A DNA stretch of 64,000 nucleotides from Streptomyces sp. DSM 110735 (GTDB lineage Bacteria; Actinomycetota; Actinomycetes; Streptomycetales; Streptomycetaceae). Below are positions 54,011 to 63,121 of the stretch, piece by piece; the first letter of the stretch is position 1; each line of letters opens with the position of its first letter. The notes under the pieces were generated by a model. It made no database searches and was not told where the DNA came from. It was given only the letters and a program-made list of their open reading frames with translations. The DNA is taken from contig NZ_JACYHF010000026.1 of assembly GCF_016482685.1 (NCBI RefSeq), forward strand, positions 1 through 64,000. Reading direction: 5' to 3'. The position numbers and the translations under genes were made by a program.

Positions 54011-55543
54011 ATGGTGGGCACCTTTGTGGGGCTCGTGGTGTTGCCCCTGGTTGTCGCCGGGCTGGCTCGGTGGGCGGCGGGGCGGAGGCGGCGGGCGTTG
54101 GGGGTGGGGCGGGCTGTGCACTTCCGGGGGCGGATGGAGGGGCGCACGGGGTGGTTGCTGGTCGATCCGCGGCTCGACGGGCCCGTTTTTCTGGGTCGGG
54201 ACGGGAGCGCCGTTGCGCTGCCGCGCGGGGGCGAGGCGCTGGGGGCGACGGTCTCCGCCGTCGGACGGTCCGCTCTGGAGAAGGTCAGCCTGCGGTACCG
54301 GACCCCTCAAGGGGCGGTGGTGCGGCTGGGGTTGGCCACGCATGACGCGCGGACCCTGGGTGAATGGCTGGGGGAAGAGCCACGGACTGTGCCCGTCACG
54401 CGGCGGACGTTGCTGCCCGCTGCGCCCGCGTGGGCCGTGTTCGCGCTTGCCGTGGGGCTGTTCGTGGGGCTGGTCGCCGCGGACGTCGCGGTGTTCGGGA
54501 AGCACACGGCTGCCGAGGTCGTGCGGGTGGACCGGGACGAGGAGGACTGCACCGTCGCCTGGGACGGCGGGGTGGAGCGGGCGAGTGTGGACTGCGACGC
54601 GGCGACCGTGCGCGCGGGTGAGCGCATACCGGTCGTCGCGCTTCCCTGGCCGTTGCTGGGTGATGCCGTGGACACGGGGGTCACTCCGCGGGTGGTCGCC
54701 GTGCTCGGCGGGGTGCCCGGACTGCTCGGTCTGGGCGGGGCGCTGGTGGTCAACCCGCTGCTGTACGCCCGGCGCGTCCGGCTGGTGCGCCGGGCGGGGA
54801 CGGTTGCCCTGCCTCAAGCGGTCGCGGACAGTGGGGCGGACGAGGAGGAGTGGCCCGCTCTCGGGGACGACCTGCGGTACGCGAGCCTCGCCGCCGCGGC
54901 ACGGCACGCCGATCGCCATCGGCCGGAACCCCGGGTGACGCCGCCGCGCCGTGGCCCCGGTCGTACGTCCCTGTCGCCGTGGGCGTGGGTGGCGGTCACC
55001 GTCCTCGGCACCGCCGCCTGGTACCCGCTGGCGTTCTCCGGCGGCGCCGTCCTCGACGACCACTTCCACCTGGGGCACTGGCGCTTCCCGCTGTTCGGCA
55101 CGGTCGGCATCGTGTGCCTCGCCCGGATCGGCTGGGTCGTGACCGACCGCGTCCCGCTGTGCGGACCGGTGCTGCGGGCGGCGCGGCAGGGTGGCGGCAA
55201 GGACGCCTGGCAGCCCATGCGGTACGTCCGTCTGTGCCGCGAGCCCGGCGAGATGGTGCTGGTCCTGTTCCGGCCGGAGGGCGGGGACGTGACGGCGCCC
55301 CGGTTCCTCCAGCCGCTCTCCCGGTCCCGGGGCACCGGTCGCCGTACCGTCGGCGGTCCCGCCCCGGTCGGCGAGGCGCTGGTGCGCGACACCGGCGCGG
55401 GACCGCTCGTCTGCGAGATAGACGGCGTCCGCTACCTCCCCGCCGCCCGCGCCACCGAAGCCACCGCCGACCCCGCCCGCACCCGCGAGGAACTGCGCGA
55501 CCTCGCCGGGAACCACCTCCGCCCGGTCGGCGCCGCCCGCTAG
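54011..55543 (+). CDS. Multi-pass membrane protein of unknown function
   Basis: A 510-residue protein. It has an N-terminal helix (FVGLVVLPLVVAGLARWAA), then a soluble domain with W/R-rich strands, a pair of helices near residue 140 (AWAVFALAVGLFVGLVAADV), further helices near 240 (VLGGVPGLLGLGGALVVNPL) and 335-375, and a C-terminal soluble domain. Many Asp/Glu in TVAWDGGVERASVDCD. No family recognised with confidence. The start lacks a clear ribosome site. The + strand G-richness of its first 900 bases is higher than in neighbours. Confidence 0.65.
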   Translation: MVGTFVGLVVLPLVVAGLARWAAGRRRRALGVGRAVHFRGRMEGRTGWLLVDPRLDGPVFLGRDGSAVALPRGGEALGATVSAVGRSALEKVSLRYRTPQGAVVRLGLATHDARTLGEWLGEEPRTVPVTRRTLLPAAPAWAVFALAVGLFVGLVAADVAVFGKHTAAEVVRVDRDEEDCTVAWDGGVERASVDCDAATVRAGERIPVVALPWPLLGDAVDTGVTPRVVAVLGGVPGLLGLGGALVVNPLLYARRVRLVRRAGTVALPQAVADSGADEEEWPALGDDLRYASLAAAARHADRHRPEPRVTPPRRGPGRTSLSPWAWVAVTVLGTAAWYPLAFSGGAVLDDHFHLGHWRFPLFGTVGIVCLARIGWVVTDRVPLCGPVLRAARQGGGKDAWQPMRYVRLCREPGEMVLVLFRPEGGDVTAPRFLQPLSRSRGTGRRTVGGPAPVGEALVRDTGAGPLVCEIDGVRYLPAARATEATADPARTREELRDLAGNHLRPVGAAR

Positions 55544-55561
55544 GGCACATTCGTCAGCGGC

Positions 55562-55960
55562 TCACCGCCCCGTGATCGCCTCCCGGCACAGCAGTCCGAG
55601 CGAGCCGTCGCCCTCGTAGGCGCGGCGGGCTTCGTCCATCGGGGTCCAGAGGCGGCCGTCGGGGGTGCGCAGGCAGGGGTCGCCGTCGGTGGCCCACCAT
55701 TCGGCGCCGGTCTGGCGGGCGATGACCTCGCCCGCGTAGGCGCCGAAGCCGCGCAGCACGCGGCGCACGGCTTCGTAGGGCGGGCCGTCGCGGCGTATCT
55801 CGTCGATCACGCGGTCGACGCGCCACATGCTGCGCGCGGTGTAGTCGAGCCGGAGCCGGGCGCCCTCGCGGAGCGCGGCGACGGTGTCGGCGGCCCAGCG
55901 GGCGGGACGGGTGTCCAGGGGGGCGGGCGGGTACGCGGGGGTGGGGTACGGGGCTGTCAC
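55562..55960 (-). CDS. Hypothetical protein
   Basis: A 132-residue soluble protein, GTG start at 55960 following an open frame that extends to 56071 without a good alternative start. Residues 20-130 are ordered-looking (AADTVAALREGARLRLDYTA, VIDEIRRDGPPYEAVRRVL, GAEWWATDGDPCLRTPDGRL, then a short C-terminal helix). I do not recognise the family. It converges with the membrane-protein gene (18-base gap). Confidence 0.6.
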   Translation of the reverse strand: MTAPYPTPAYPPAPLDTRPARWAADTVAALREGARLRLDYTARSMWRVDRVIDEIRRDGPPYEAVRRVLRGFGAYAGEVIARQTGAEWWATDGDPCLRTPDGRLWTPMDEARRAYEGDGSLGLLCREAITGR

Positions 55961-56125
55961 ACAGGGGACAGCGGTCCCGGAGCCCCCGCCGTAACAGGAA
56001 TCCGGGCCGTTCCGGGAACCGGCGCAGGACCGCCCCACCGCCACCCCGGGACGATCACAGTTCCCGCCCACGCGAGAGGGTTTGAGCGGCGGGGCGCCCT
56101 GAAGAACCGTTACGCCCCGCTCCGC

Positions 56126-56686
56126 TCAGCCCTGGCTGCGCGCCCGGCGCGAGACCACCGCCTGGAGGATGCGGCGCCCCTCGATCGACACGTCCAGGGC
56201 GCGGCGCAGCCCGCCCACGCCGTGCTCGGCGAGGAGTTCCAGGACGACGGTCTGGCGCCGGAGTTCGGCGGCGACCAGCGGGGAGGACGTCTCCTCCGTA
56301 CCGCCGTGGCGGTCCTCGGCGGCGTCGGCGGCGGGGGCGGTGTCCTCGGTCGCCGGGTCGAGGAGCCGGTGGACCTGGAGGGCGGCCAGCGAGCAGGCGT
56401 CCGCCCACTCGCGCAGCGCCTCGCCGGACCGCTCGGCCGGTGCCGTCTCCAGCATCCGGCGCACCAGCAGCGCCGCCTCGTCCTCGCCGGGGTCCACCGC
56501 GCCGAGCGCGGCGCGGGTCTTCTCCAGGCTCTCGGACCAGTCGGAGCCGTCGGCGAGGTGCGCCCAGAGCGGGCGCAGCAGTTCGTCGTCCTCGTAGAGC
56601 AGGGGGACGCACCGATCCGAACAAGCCAGTCCACTGGCGGCCAGCCCCCGCGCGTCGGCCTGTGCGATCAGTTCCACCAGGCTCAT
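56126..56686 (-). CDS. Hypothetical helical protein
   Basis: A 186-residue, acidic, Ala/Leu/Glu-rich protein read from MSLVELIAQADARGL. It appears almost entirely helical, with a low-complexity loop (TAPAADAAEDRHGGTEETSS) around residues 118-137. ATG start near 56686. No recognisable catalytic motif, and its neighbours on both sides are also unassigned. Confidence 0.65.
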   Translation of the reverse strand: MSLVELIAQADARGLAASGLACSDRCVPLLYEDDELLRPLWAHLADGSDWSESLEKTRAALGAVDPGEDEAALLVRRMLETAPAERSGEALREWADACSLAALQVHRLLDPATEDTAPAADAAEDRHGGTEETSSPLVAAELRRQTVVLELLAEHGVGGLRRALDVSIEGRRILQAVVSRRARSQG

Positions 56687-56790
56687 GGAATCTCCCCTCG
56701 CCTGGGCACCGTCTTTACGGAGCCCGCATTTCCCCTTACTGCGTGCGACGGCCCGGGAGTGTCACAGTCGCCGGTTTTCAGCCAAGAACG

Positions 56791-57603
56791 TCAGCCAGGA
56801 ACGGGGGCGAACGGAACGGCGAGCGCCTTGTGGTCCTGCATCCGGGTCAGCCGGACCACGACCAGCGCGGCGAGCACGGCGGCGGCGATGTCGGTGAGGT
56901 CGGCGAAGAGCATGACGCGCGCCTCCCACACGGCGTCCGCGCCGCCGTCGAACCGGGCCGTCGCCTGCTCCGCGAACAGCGAGACGAGCCACAGCGCCCA
57001 CCAGAGGTCGATCAGCCGGTGCCCGGCGGGGCGCCCCCGGGGCGCGCTCGTGTTCCAGATGTCGAGCACGATCCGGCGCGGGAACCACAGATTGACGATC
57101 GGGCAGAACCACGCGCCGATCGCCCACCCCCGCTTCAGGCTCTGCCCGGACTGGTCGAACACCTCGGCGTTGACCCGCACCCGGTACAGCCAGCACAGAT
57201 AGACGACCGTCGCCGCGAGCAGGGTGAGCATCTGGGCGCCGCCGGTGAGCCCGGTGGCGATGTCGGCCAGGTCGGAGGTACGACCCCTGCTCGCGCTGTC
57301 CAACTGGAGCGCGTCCGCCCAGACGGCGAACAGGTCCGCCACGGCGACGAGCGCCAGCAGTGTGACGGCGGCCCGCCCCAGCCCGACCGGCGAGCACAGC
57401 GCGAGACCGGGCGGGAGCGCGTAGGGCGCGGCGTACCGCGCGTCATAAGCAGCCCCGGACGGCGCCCCCGGCAGCGCCCCGGGCAGCGGCGCGAGCGGCG
57501 GCTCGGCGGGCGCGAACGGCGGATGCGCCCCCGCGGCAAGACACTCCGGGCACAGCGTGTTCCCGGCGGACGCGGGCCGACGGCCGCAATGCGTGCAGGT
57601 CAT
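56791..57603 (-). CDS. DUF4328 membrane protein with N-terminal zinc-ribbon-like motif
   Basis: A 270-residue protein. The first 25 residues form a zinc-ribbon-like CTHCGRRP...LCPEC pattern, followed by a Pro/Ala-rich linker and four transmembrane helices of the DUF4328 type (AAVTLLALVAVADLFAVWAD, LTLLAATVVYLCWLYRV, then AIGAWFCPIVNLWFPRRIV and the last pair). W-F-C-P-x-x-N-L-W-F-P is typical of this domain. Function unknown. Confidence 0.8.
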   Translation of the reverse strand: MTCTHCGRRPASAGNTLCPECLAAGAHPPFAPAEPPLAPLPGALPGAPSGAAYDARYAAPYALPPGLALCSPVGLGRAAVTLLALVAVADLFAVWADALQLDSASRGRTSDLADIATGLTGGAQMLTLLAATVVYLCWLYRVRVNAEVFDQSGQSLKRGWAIGAWFCPIVNLWFPRRIVLDIWNTSAPRGRPAGHRLIDLWWALWLVSLFAEQATARFDGGADAVWEARVMLFADLTDIAAAVLAALVVVRLTRMQDHKALAVPFAPVPG

Positions 57604-57730
57604 GAAGGTCTACCCCCCGATACGGTGCCGACGGCGCGACACCGCCCTCCCCAGGCGGGTGTGCACCAGGAAGCCGCCGGCGAGCGGACCCGCCGACGGC
57701 TTTACCTGGAACATACGTTCCGTCCGGGAG

Positions 57731-59353
57731 TCAGTCCAGCCGATTCGCGAGTTGCCTGAACTGGTCCCAGGACAGCGGGGGTTGACCCGGATACCAGAGC
57801 TTCTGCACGGTCGCCCGCAGCGGCATCCGGATACCGGAGGCGACCTGCGCCTCGGTCTGCGCGTTGGGGAAGTCGCACCACACCGCGAACGAGCCGCCGA
57901 GGATCTGGCCGTCGTAGCGCGCCGGGACGGGGTCGGTGCCCCGGATCACGCGCGGGGTCCACTGCTCGTAGATGCGCTGACCGGTCGGGTAGACGAAGGT
58001 CTGGGGCTCACCGAGGACGTAGTAGAGGTACTCGTCGTTGTAGTTGAGGACCTTGCGGCCCGCGCTCAGATACTCCGCCGGGGGGCGCGCCCCTATCTCC
58101 TTGCCGGTCCAGTAGGCGACCTGGAGATCCTTGGCGGGCTGGATCGAGGTGTCGCGCAGGAAGCCGTCGTTCCACGCCCGCATGGTGCGGTCGTGGGCGC
58201 GGACGGTGGCGGCGCGGTCGTTGAGCCAGCCGGTGGCGAGGTCCGCGACGGAGCCGTCCGGGCCGTACTTCTGGCGGGCGGCGGAGGCGAGCTGGGGATA
58301 GGAGGTCTCGGGGTCGGAGACGGTCAGCGCCTGGTACTCGTCGCCGCCCAGGTGCCACTGCTTCTGGGTGAAAAGCCCGGAGTACTCGTTCAGCAGATCG
58401 TCGACGATCTTGGCGGAGGCGGGCTTGGAGATGTCGATCGCGCCGCGCGTCGGGGTGCCGCTCGCGTTGCGCAACTGGAGGTCGGGGTGGGCGGCGATGA
58501 CAGCGCCGAGGTGGCCGGGCGAGTCGATCTCGGGGACGACCGTGATGTGCCGGGCGGCGGCGAGGTCGATGATCTTCTTGACCTGCGCCTTGGTGAGATG
58601 GTCCTTGGAGACGATCTCGGGGTGGGTGGTGGACTGGATCCGGAACGCCTGGTCGTCGGAGAAGTGCAGTCCCAGCTCGTTGAACTTCAGGTCGCCCAGT
58701 TCGCGCACCCGGTCCTCGATCCAGGACTCGGAGAACGGTTTGCGCGCGATGTCGAGCATGAATCCGCGCACCGGCTTGGCGGGCTCGTCCTTGACGACGC
58801 CCTCGGGGGCGGTGCCGCCGCCGTGGACCTCCTGCTTGAGGGTCCGGGTCCCGTAGAACACGCCCGCGTCGGCGGGACCGCTGATCTCCACCCGGCCGTC
58901 GCGCACGGTCATGGTGTACGACTCCGGATTGCCGCCCTTGCCGCCGAGCGTGAGCCGCAGGTCGCCGGAGCGCGTGTCCTTCTGCTGCCCGGCGTACTTG
59001 AGCCCCAGCTCCCCGGCTATGAGCTTGCCCTCGTCGGCCAGCTTCGGGTCGGTCACCACCACCCGGTCACCGCGCGCGGGCTGCCAACCGGGGCCGTGCG
59101 CCGGGGTGTGGGACCGGACCGCCGGTATGGTCCGGGGCGCCTTCGACAGCGGATAGTTCCGCGTCGGGCTCGGACTCGGACTGTCGCCCACGCTCGCCAC
59201 GTCCGAGCCGCCGGGCGAGCCGCCGCCCGAGGAGGCCCACACGCCGACACCCACGCCGGCCACGACCGTCCCGGCCACCGCCGCGACGACGATCGCCCGT
59301 TTCCGCTTCACCTTCACCTGACGCGCCGGAGCACGGCGCCTGTGCTGGCTCAC
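57731..59353 (-). CDS. Beta-N-acetylhexosaminidase, family GH20
   Basis: A 540-residue secreted or membrane-anchored exo-hydrolase releasing GlcNAc/GalNAc from chitin or glycan ends. The N-terminal basic segment and helix at 20-40 act as signal-anchor, then a Ser/Pro linker. The GH20b domain is about 90-190. The catalytic TIM barrel starts near RGFMLDIARKPFS. The catalytic pair D338-E339 lies in WHLGGDEY and VPEIDSPGHLGAV precedes it. In S. coelicolor the syntenic SCO4860 is an N-acetylglucosaminidase. GTG start. Confidence 0.92.
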   Translation of the reverse strand: MSQHRRRAPARQVKVKRKRAIVVAAVAGTVVAGVGVGVWASSGGGSPGGSDVASVGDSPSPSPTRNYPLSKAPRTIPAVRSHTPAHGPGWQPARGDRVVVTDPKLADEGKLIAGELGLKYAGQQKDTRSGDLRLTLGGKGGNPESYTMTVRDGRVEISGPADAGVFYGTRTLKQEVHGGGTAPEGVVKDEPAKPVRGFMLDIARKPFSESWIEDRVRELGDLKFNELGLHFSDDQAFRIQSTTHPEIVSKDHLTKAQVKKIIDLAAARHITVVPEIDSPGHLGAVIAAHPDLQLRNASGTPTRGAIDISKPASAKIVDDLLNEYSGLFTQKQWHLGGDEYQALTVSDPETSYPQLASAARQKYGPDGSVADLATGWLNDRAATVRAHDRTMRAWNDGFLRDTSIQPAKDLQVAYWTGKEIGARPPAEYLSAGRKVLNYNDEYLYYVLGEPQTFVYPTGQRIYEQWTPRVIRGTDPVPARYDGQILGGSFAVWCDFPNAQTEAQVASGIRMPLRATVQKLWYPGQPPLSWDQFRQLANRLD

Positions 59354-59531
59354 GATCCCAACCTACGACCGAACCGGCGGGGACCCGTCATCGAGAGTTT
59401 CCGAAACTCTCCCGTCCGAGTGAAAATCGGGCATCCGTCGGACACACACTGACCACTCTCGATAACGTGTCGGCACACCTTTCACACGTTCCCCTGCCGT
59501 ACCTCATGCTGCCCCCTGCCCCACACCACAC

Positions 59532-60080
59532 GTGACGCGAGGACCCACGCTGCCTGCGCACCGTTCGCCGTATCTCCCCACGCCGCTCGACGCCTTCAAC
59601 CTGGCCCCCGCCGACGAGGCACGCGCCCTGCTGGAGCGCTGTCTGCGCAGCTCACGCTGGGCGGACCGGCTCGCCGAGCACCGCCCGTACCCGGACCTGC
59701 CCGCGCTGCTCGCGGCGGCCGACGAGGCGGCGTACGACCTGGACCAGACCGACCTCGCCGAGGCGCTCGCCGGGGAGTCCCTGCCCCGGCTGCCCGAGGG
59801 GACGTACTCCGCCGCCCACACCGCGCTCGACGCCGCGCACGCCGCCTACGAGGCGCGATTCGGCCATGTTTTTGTCATCTCTCCGGGCGACACTCCACCG
59901 GAGGAACTGCCCGACCGCGTCCTCGAAGGAATCCGGTCACGATTGACGAACGATCCGGACGACGAACGGGTGGTCGTGGCCGAGGAACTGCGCGGGCTGG
60001 CCCGCCACCGCCTCGCCCTCCACCTCGGCCCCACGGGCTGCCGCACCACCAGCGACTACGCCCCGCGCCCCCACGCGTAG
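59532..60080 (+). CDS. UraD-like (OHCU decarboxylase fold) protein, degenerate active site
   Basis: A 182-residue protein of the 2-oxo-4-hydroxy-4-carboxy-5-ureidoimidazoline decarboxylase fold. It matches the family in PLDAFNLAPADEARALLERC, RWADRLAEHRPYPDLPAL and YEARFGHVFVI. The usual HPRIG motif with the catalytic His is not found at the expected place (GESLPRLPEG instead), and the S-x-x-E-Q pattern is altered. It may have lost the decarboxylase role. No other ureide genes are nearby. GTG start at 59532. Confidence 0.75.
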   Translation: MTRGPTLPAHRSPYLPTPLDAFNLAPADEARALLERCLRSSRWADRLAEHRPYPDLPALLAAADEAAYDLDQTDLAEALAGESLPRLPEGTYSAAHTALDAAHAAYEARFGHVFVISPGDTPPEELPDRVLEGIRSRLTNDPDDERVVVAEELRGLARHRLALHLGPTGCRTTSDYAPRPHA

Positions 60081-60487
60081 CCCTGTCCGGCGGACCAGGG
60101 CGCCGGTGCTGACCGACGCCGCGTCTGCCCAGGTGAGCGGGGCAGGGACCGTCCAGTCGGCGGGCGGAGAAGGACGCCGACGCGCCGAGGGCGCCCCCGC
60201 GCGAGGGAATCCGGGCGGGGGACCCGACCCCCGGCGACAACCCCGCGGGCGAGCGGCCGGACACCCGGACCCGCGCCGCGATCCCCCGGACCGGTCTCGG
60301 ACCCGGACCCGTTCCGGGGTGGTGTCGATCACCCGTGCGATGCGGGGTGGATCACACAGACCGGCCCCCCGTCGGCCCTGGCGCACGTCATGGATACGAT
60401 GCTGAGGGCCGGTGGACCGTACCCGGCCGGGCCCGACCGACACCGAAGCCGGCGCGGCCCTAGTCCCCGCACCCGGAGGGTTCTTCC
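60081..60487. promoter_or_regulatory. sdh upstream region
   Basis: 407 bases before sdhC. TACGAT at 60395-60400 is a plausible -10 element, giving a leader of about 80 bases. A short CCTGTCCGGCGG segment near 60079-60103 resembles the CCTGTCC core of the palindromes at 9743 and 48404. No reading frame with support. Confidence 0.45.
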
Positions 60488-60868
60488 GTGCCGGCTGGAA
60501 CGCTGTACCGCGGCCGGGAAGGTATGTGGTCCTGGGTGGCTCATCGAGTCACCGGCGTCCTCATCTTCTTCTTCCTGTTCGTTCACGTGCTGGACACCGC
60601 TCTCGTGCGTGTCTCCCCCGAGGACTACGACAAGGTCGTAGCCACGTACAAGACCCCGATCGTCGCGCTGCTGGAGTACGGCCTCGTCGCCGCCATCCTC
60701 TTCCACGCGCTCAACGGTCTGCGCGTCATCGCCGTCGACTTCTGGTCGAAGGGGCCGCGCTACCAGAAGCAGATGCTGTGGACCGTCGTCGGTGTCTGGC
60801 TCGTCCTGATGGTGGGCGCGCTCTACCCCGTCCTCGGCCACGCCGCTCGTGTCCTGTTCGGGAGCTGA
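60488..60868 (+). CDS. sdhC: Succinate dehydrogenase cytochrome b556 subunit
   Basis: A 126-residue membrane anchor with three helices. WSWVAHRVTGVLIFFFLFVH at the start carries the quinone-site Ser/Arg and a heme-ligand His candidate; FHALNGLRVIAVD is the second helix end. GTG start. First gene of sdhCDAB; sdhD follows 5 bases later. Confidence 0.92.
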   Translation: MPAGTLYRGREGMWSWVAHRVTGVLIFFFLFVHVLDTALVRVSPEDYDKVVATYKTPIVALLEYGLVAAILFHALNGLRVIAVDFWSKGPRYQKQMLWTVVGVWLVLMVGALYPVLGHAARVLFGS

Positions 60869-60873
60869 CGCCG

Positions 60874-61347
60874 ATGTCCACCTCTGAGATCAATCTGACG
60901 GGCTCCTCCGCGGAGGGCTTCGAAGACGCCTACGCGCTGAACCTCGACGCGCCGCGCTCGCGCACGCGCACCAAGAAGACCCCGAAGTCCACGCGGGGCA
61001 ACTTCGAGATGGCCGCCTGGCTCTTCATGCGCCTGTCCGGCATCGTGCTGGTCGTCCTCGTCATCGGCCACCTGCTGATCCAGCTCGTGCTCGACGGCGG
61101 CGTCTCCAAGATCGGCTTCGCCTTCGTGGCGGGTCGCTGGGCGTCCCCGTTCTGGCAGGTCTGGGACCTGGCGATGCTGTGGCTGGCGATGCTGCACGGC
61201 GCCAACGGCCTGCGCACGGTCATCAACGACTACGCGGAGCGCGCGAACACCCGCCTGTGGCTGAAGGCGCTGCTCTACACCGCCACGGTGTTCACCATCC
61301 TGCTGGGCACGCTGGTGATCTTCACCTTCGACCCGAACATCCGCTAG
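60874..61347 (+). CDS. sdhD: Succinate dehydrogenase membrane anchor subunit
   Basis: A 157-residue anchor with an extended hydrophilic N-terminus of about 45 residues, then three helices (MRLSGIVLVVLVIGHLLIQL, WQVWDLAMLWLAMLHGANGL, LLYTATVFTILLGTLVIF). The His in LHGANGLR is the likely heme ligand. ATG start; sdhA begins 19 bases after the stop. Confidence 0.92.
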   Translation: MSTSEINLTGSSAEGFEDAYALNLDAPRSRTRTKKTPKSTRGNFEMAAWLFMRLSGIVLVVLVIGHLLIQLVLDGGVSKIGFAFVAGRWASPFWQVWDLAMLWLAMLHGANGLRTVINDYAERANTRLWLKALLYTATVFTILLGTLVIFTFDPNIR

Positions 61348-61366
61348 GCACGGGGCTGCGAGAATC

Positions 61367-63121
61367 ATGAAGATCCACAAGTACGACACCGTCATCGTCG
61401 GCGCCGGTGGCGCGGGCATGCGCGCGGCCATCGAGTCCACGAAGCGCAGCCGCACCGCCGTGCTGACCAAGCTCTACCCCACCCGCTCCCACACGGGCGC
61501 CGCGCAGGGCGGCATGGCCGCCGCGCTGGCCAACGTGGAGGAGGACAACTGGGAGTGGCACACCTTCGACACGGTCAAGGGCGGTGACTACCTGGTCGAC
61601 CAGGACGCCGCCGAGATCCTGGCGAAGGAGGCCATCGACGCCGTCCTCGACCTGGAGAAGATGGGCCTGCCGTTCAACCGGACGCCGAACGGCACCATCG
61701 ACCAGCGGCGCTTCGGCGGTCACTCCCGCAACCACGGCGAGGCGCCGGTCCGCCGCTCCTGCTACGCGGCCGACCGCACCGGCCACATGATCCTCCAGAC
61801 GCTGTACCAGAACTGCGTCAAGGAGGGCGTGGAGTTCTTCAACGAGTTCTACGTCCTGGACCAGCTCATCACCGAAGTCGACGGCGTCAAGAAGTCCGCC
61901 GGTGTGGTGGCGTACGAGCTGGCGACCGGCGAGATCCACGTCTTCCAGGCGAAGTCCGTGATCTACGCGTCCGGCGGCACCGGCAAGTTCTTCAAGGTGA
62001 CCTCCAACGCGCACACCCTGACCGGTGACGGCCAGGCAGCCTGCTTCCGCCGGGGCATCCCGCTGGAGGACATGGAGTTCTTCCAGTTCCACCCGACCGG
62101 CATCTGGCGCATGGGCATCCTGCTCACCGAGGGTGCCCGCGGTGAGGGCGGCATCCTGCGCAACAAGGACGGCGAGCGCTTCATGGAGAAGTACGCGCCG
62201 GTCATGAAGGACCTCGCGTCCCGTGACGTCGTCTCGCGCTCGATCTACACCGAGATCCGCGAGGGCCGGGGCTGCGGTCCCGAGGGCGACCACGTCTACC
62301 TCGACCTCACGCACCTGCCGCCGGAGCAGCTCGACGCGAAGCTCCCGGACATCACCGAGTTCGCGCGCACCTACCTCGGCATCGAGCCCTACACGGACCC
62401 GATCCCGATCCAGCCCACCGCGCACTACGCCATGGGCGGCATCCCGACCAACGTCGAGGGTGAGGTCCTGGCGGACAACACCACCGTCATCCCGGGTCTG
62501 TACGCGGCCGGCGAGGTCGCCTGTGTCTCCGTGCACGGCGCCAACCGCCTGGGCACCAACTCCCTGCTCGACATCAACGTGTTCGGCCGTCGCGCGGGCA
62601 TCGCCGCCGCCGACTACGCCCACACGGTCGACTTCGTGGAGATGCCGGAGAACCCGGAGGGCATGGTCGTCGCGCAGATCGAGCGGCTGCGGAACTCCAC
62701 CGGCACCGAGCGGGTGGCCGACATCCGCCGGGAGCTGCAGGAGACCATGGACGCCAACGTCATGGTGTTCCGCACCGAGCAGACGATCAAGACGGCGGTC
62801 GAGAAGATCGCCGAGCTGCGCGAGCGGTACGAGAACGTGGCGATCCAGGACAAGGGCAAGCGGTTCAACACCGACCTGCTGGAAGCCATCGAGCTGGGCA
62901 ACCTGCTGGAGCTGGCCGAGGTCATGGCCGTCTCCGCGCTCGCCCGCAAGGAGTCCCGCGGCGGCCACTACCGCGAGGACTACCCGAACCGCGACGACGT
63001 CAACTTCATGCGCCACACGATGGCGTACCGCGAGACGGGCGACGACGGCTCGGAGACCATCCGTCTCGACTACAAGCCGGTCGTCCAGACCCGCTACCAG
63101 CCGATGGAGCGTAAGTACTGA
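61367..63121 (+). CDS. sdhA: Succinate dehydrogenase flavoprotein subunit
   Basis: A 584-residue FAD subunit of respiratory complex II. It has VIVGAGGAGMRAA at the N-terminus and covalent-FAD H42 in RSHTGAAQGG. GGHSRNHGEAPVRR and HPTGIWRMGILLTEGARGEG hold the substrate-binding His and Arg, and NRLGTNSLLDINVFGRRAG follows. Ends at YQPMERKY. The stop codon overlaps the sdhB ATG by one base. Confidence 0.97.
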   Translation: MKIHKYDTVIVGAGGAGMRAAIESTKRSRTAVLTKLYPTRSHTGAAQGGMAAALANVEEDNWEWHTFDTVKGGDYLVDQDAAEILAKEAIDAVLDLEKMGLPFNRTPNGTIDQRRFGGHSRNHGEAPVRRSCYAADRTGHMILQTLYQNCVKEGVEFFNEFYVLDQLITEVDGVKKSAGVVAYELATGEIHVFQAKSVIYASGGTGKFFKVTSNAHTLTGDGQAACFRRGIPLEDMEFFQFHPTGIWRMGILLTEGARGEGGILRNKDGERFMEKYAPVMKDLASRDVVSRSIYTEIREGRGCGPEGDHVYLDLTHLPPEQLDAKLPDITEFARTYLGIEPYTDPIPIQPTAHYAMGGIPTNVEGEVLADNTTVIPGLYAAGEVACVSVHGANRLGTNSLLDINVFGRRAGIAAADYAHTVDFVEMPENPEGMVVAQIERLRNSTGTERVADIRRELQETMDANVMVFRTEQTIKTAVEKIAELRERYENVAIQDKGKRFNTDLLEAIELGNLLELAEVMAVSALARKESRGGHYREDYPNRDDVNFMRHTMAYRETGDDGSETIRLDYKPVVQTRYQPMERKY

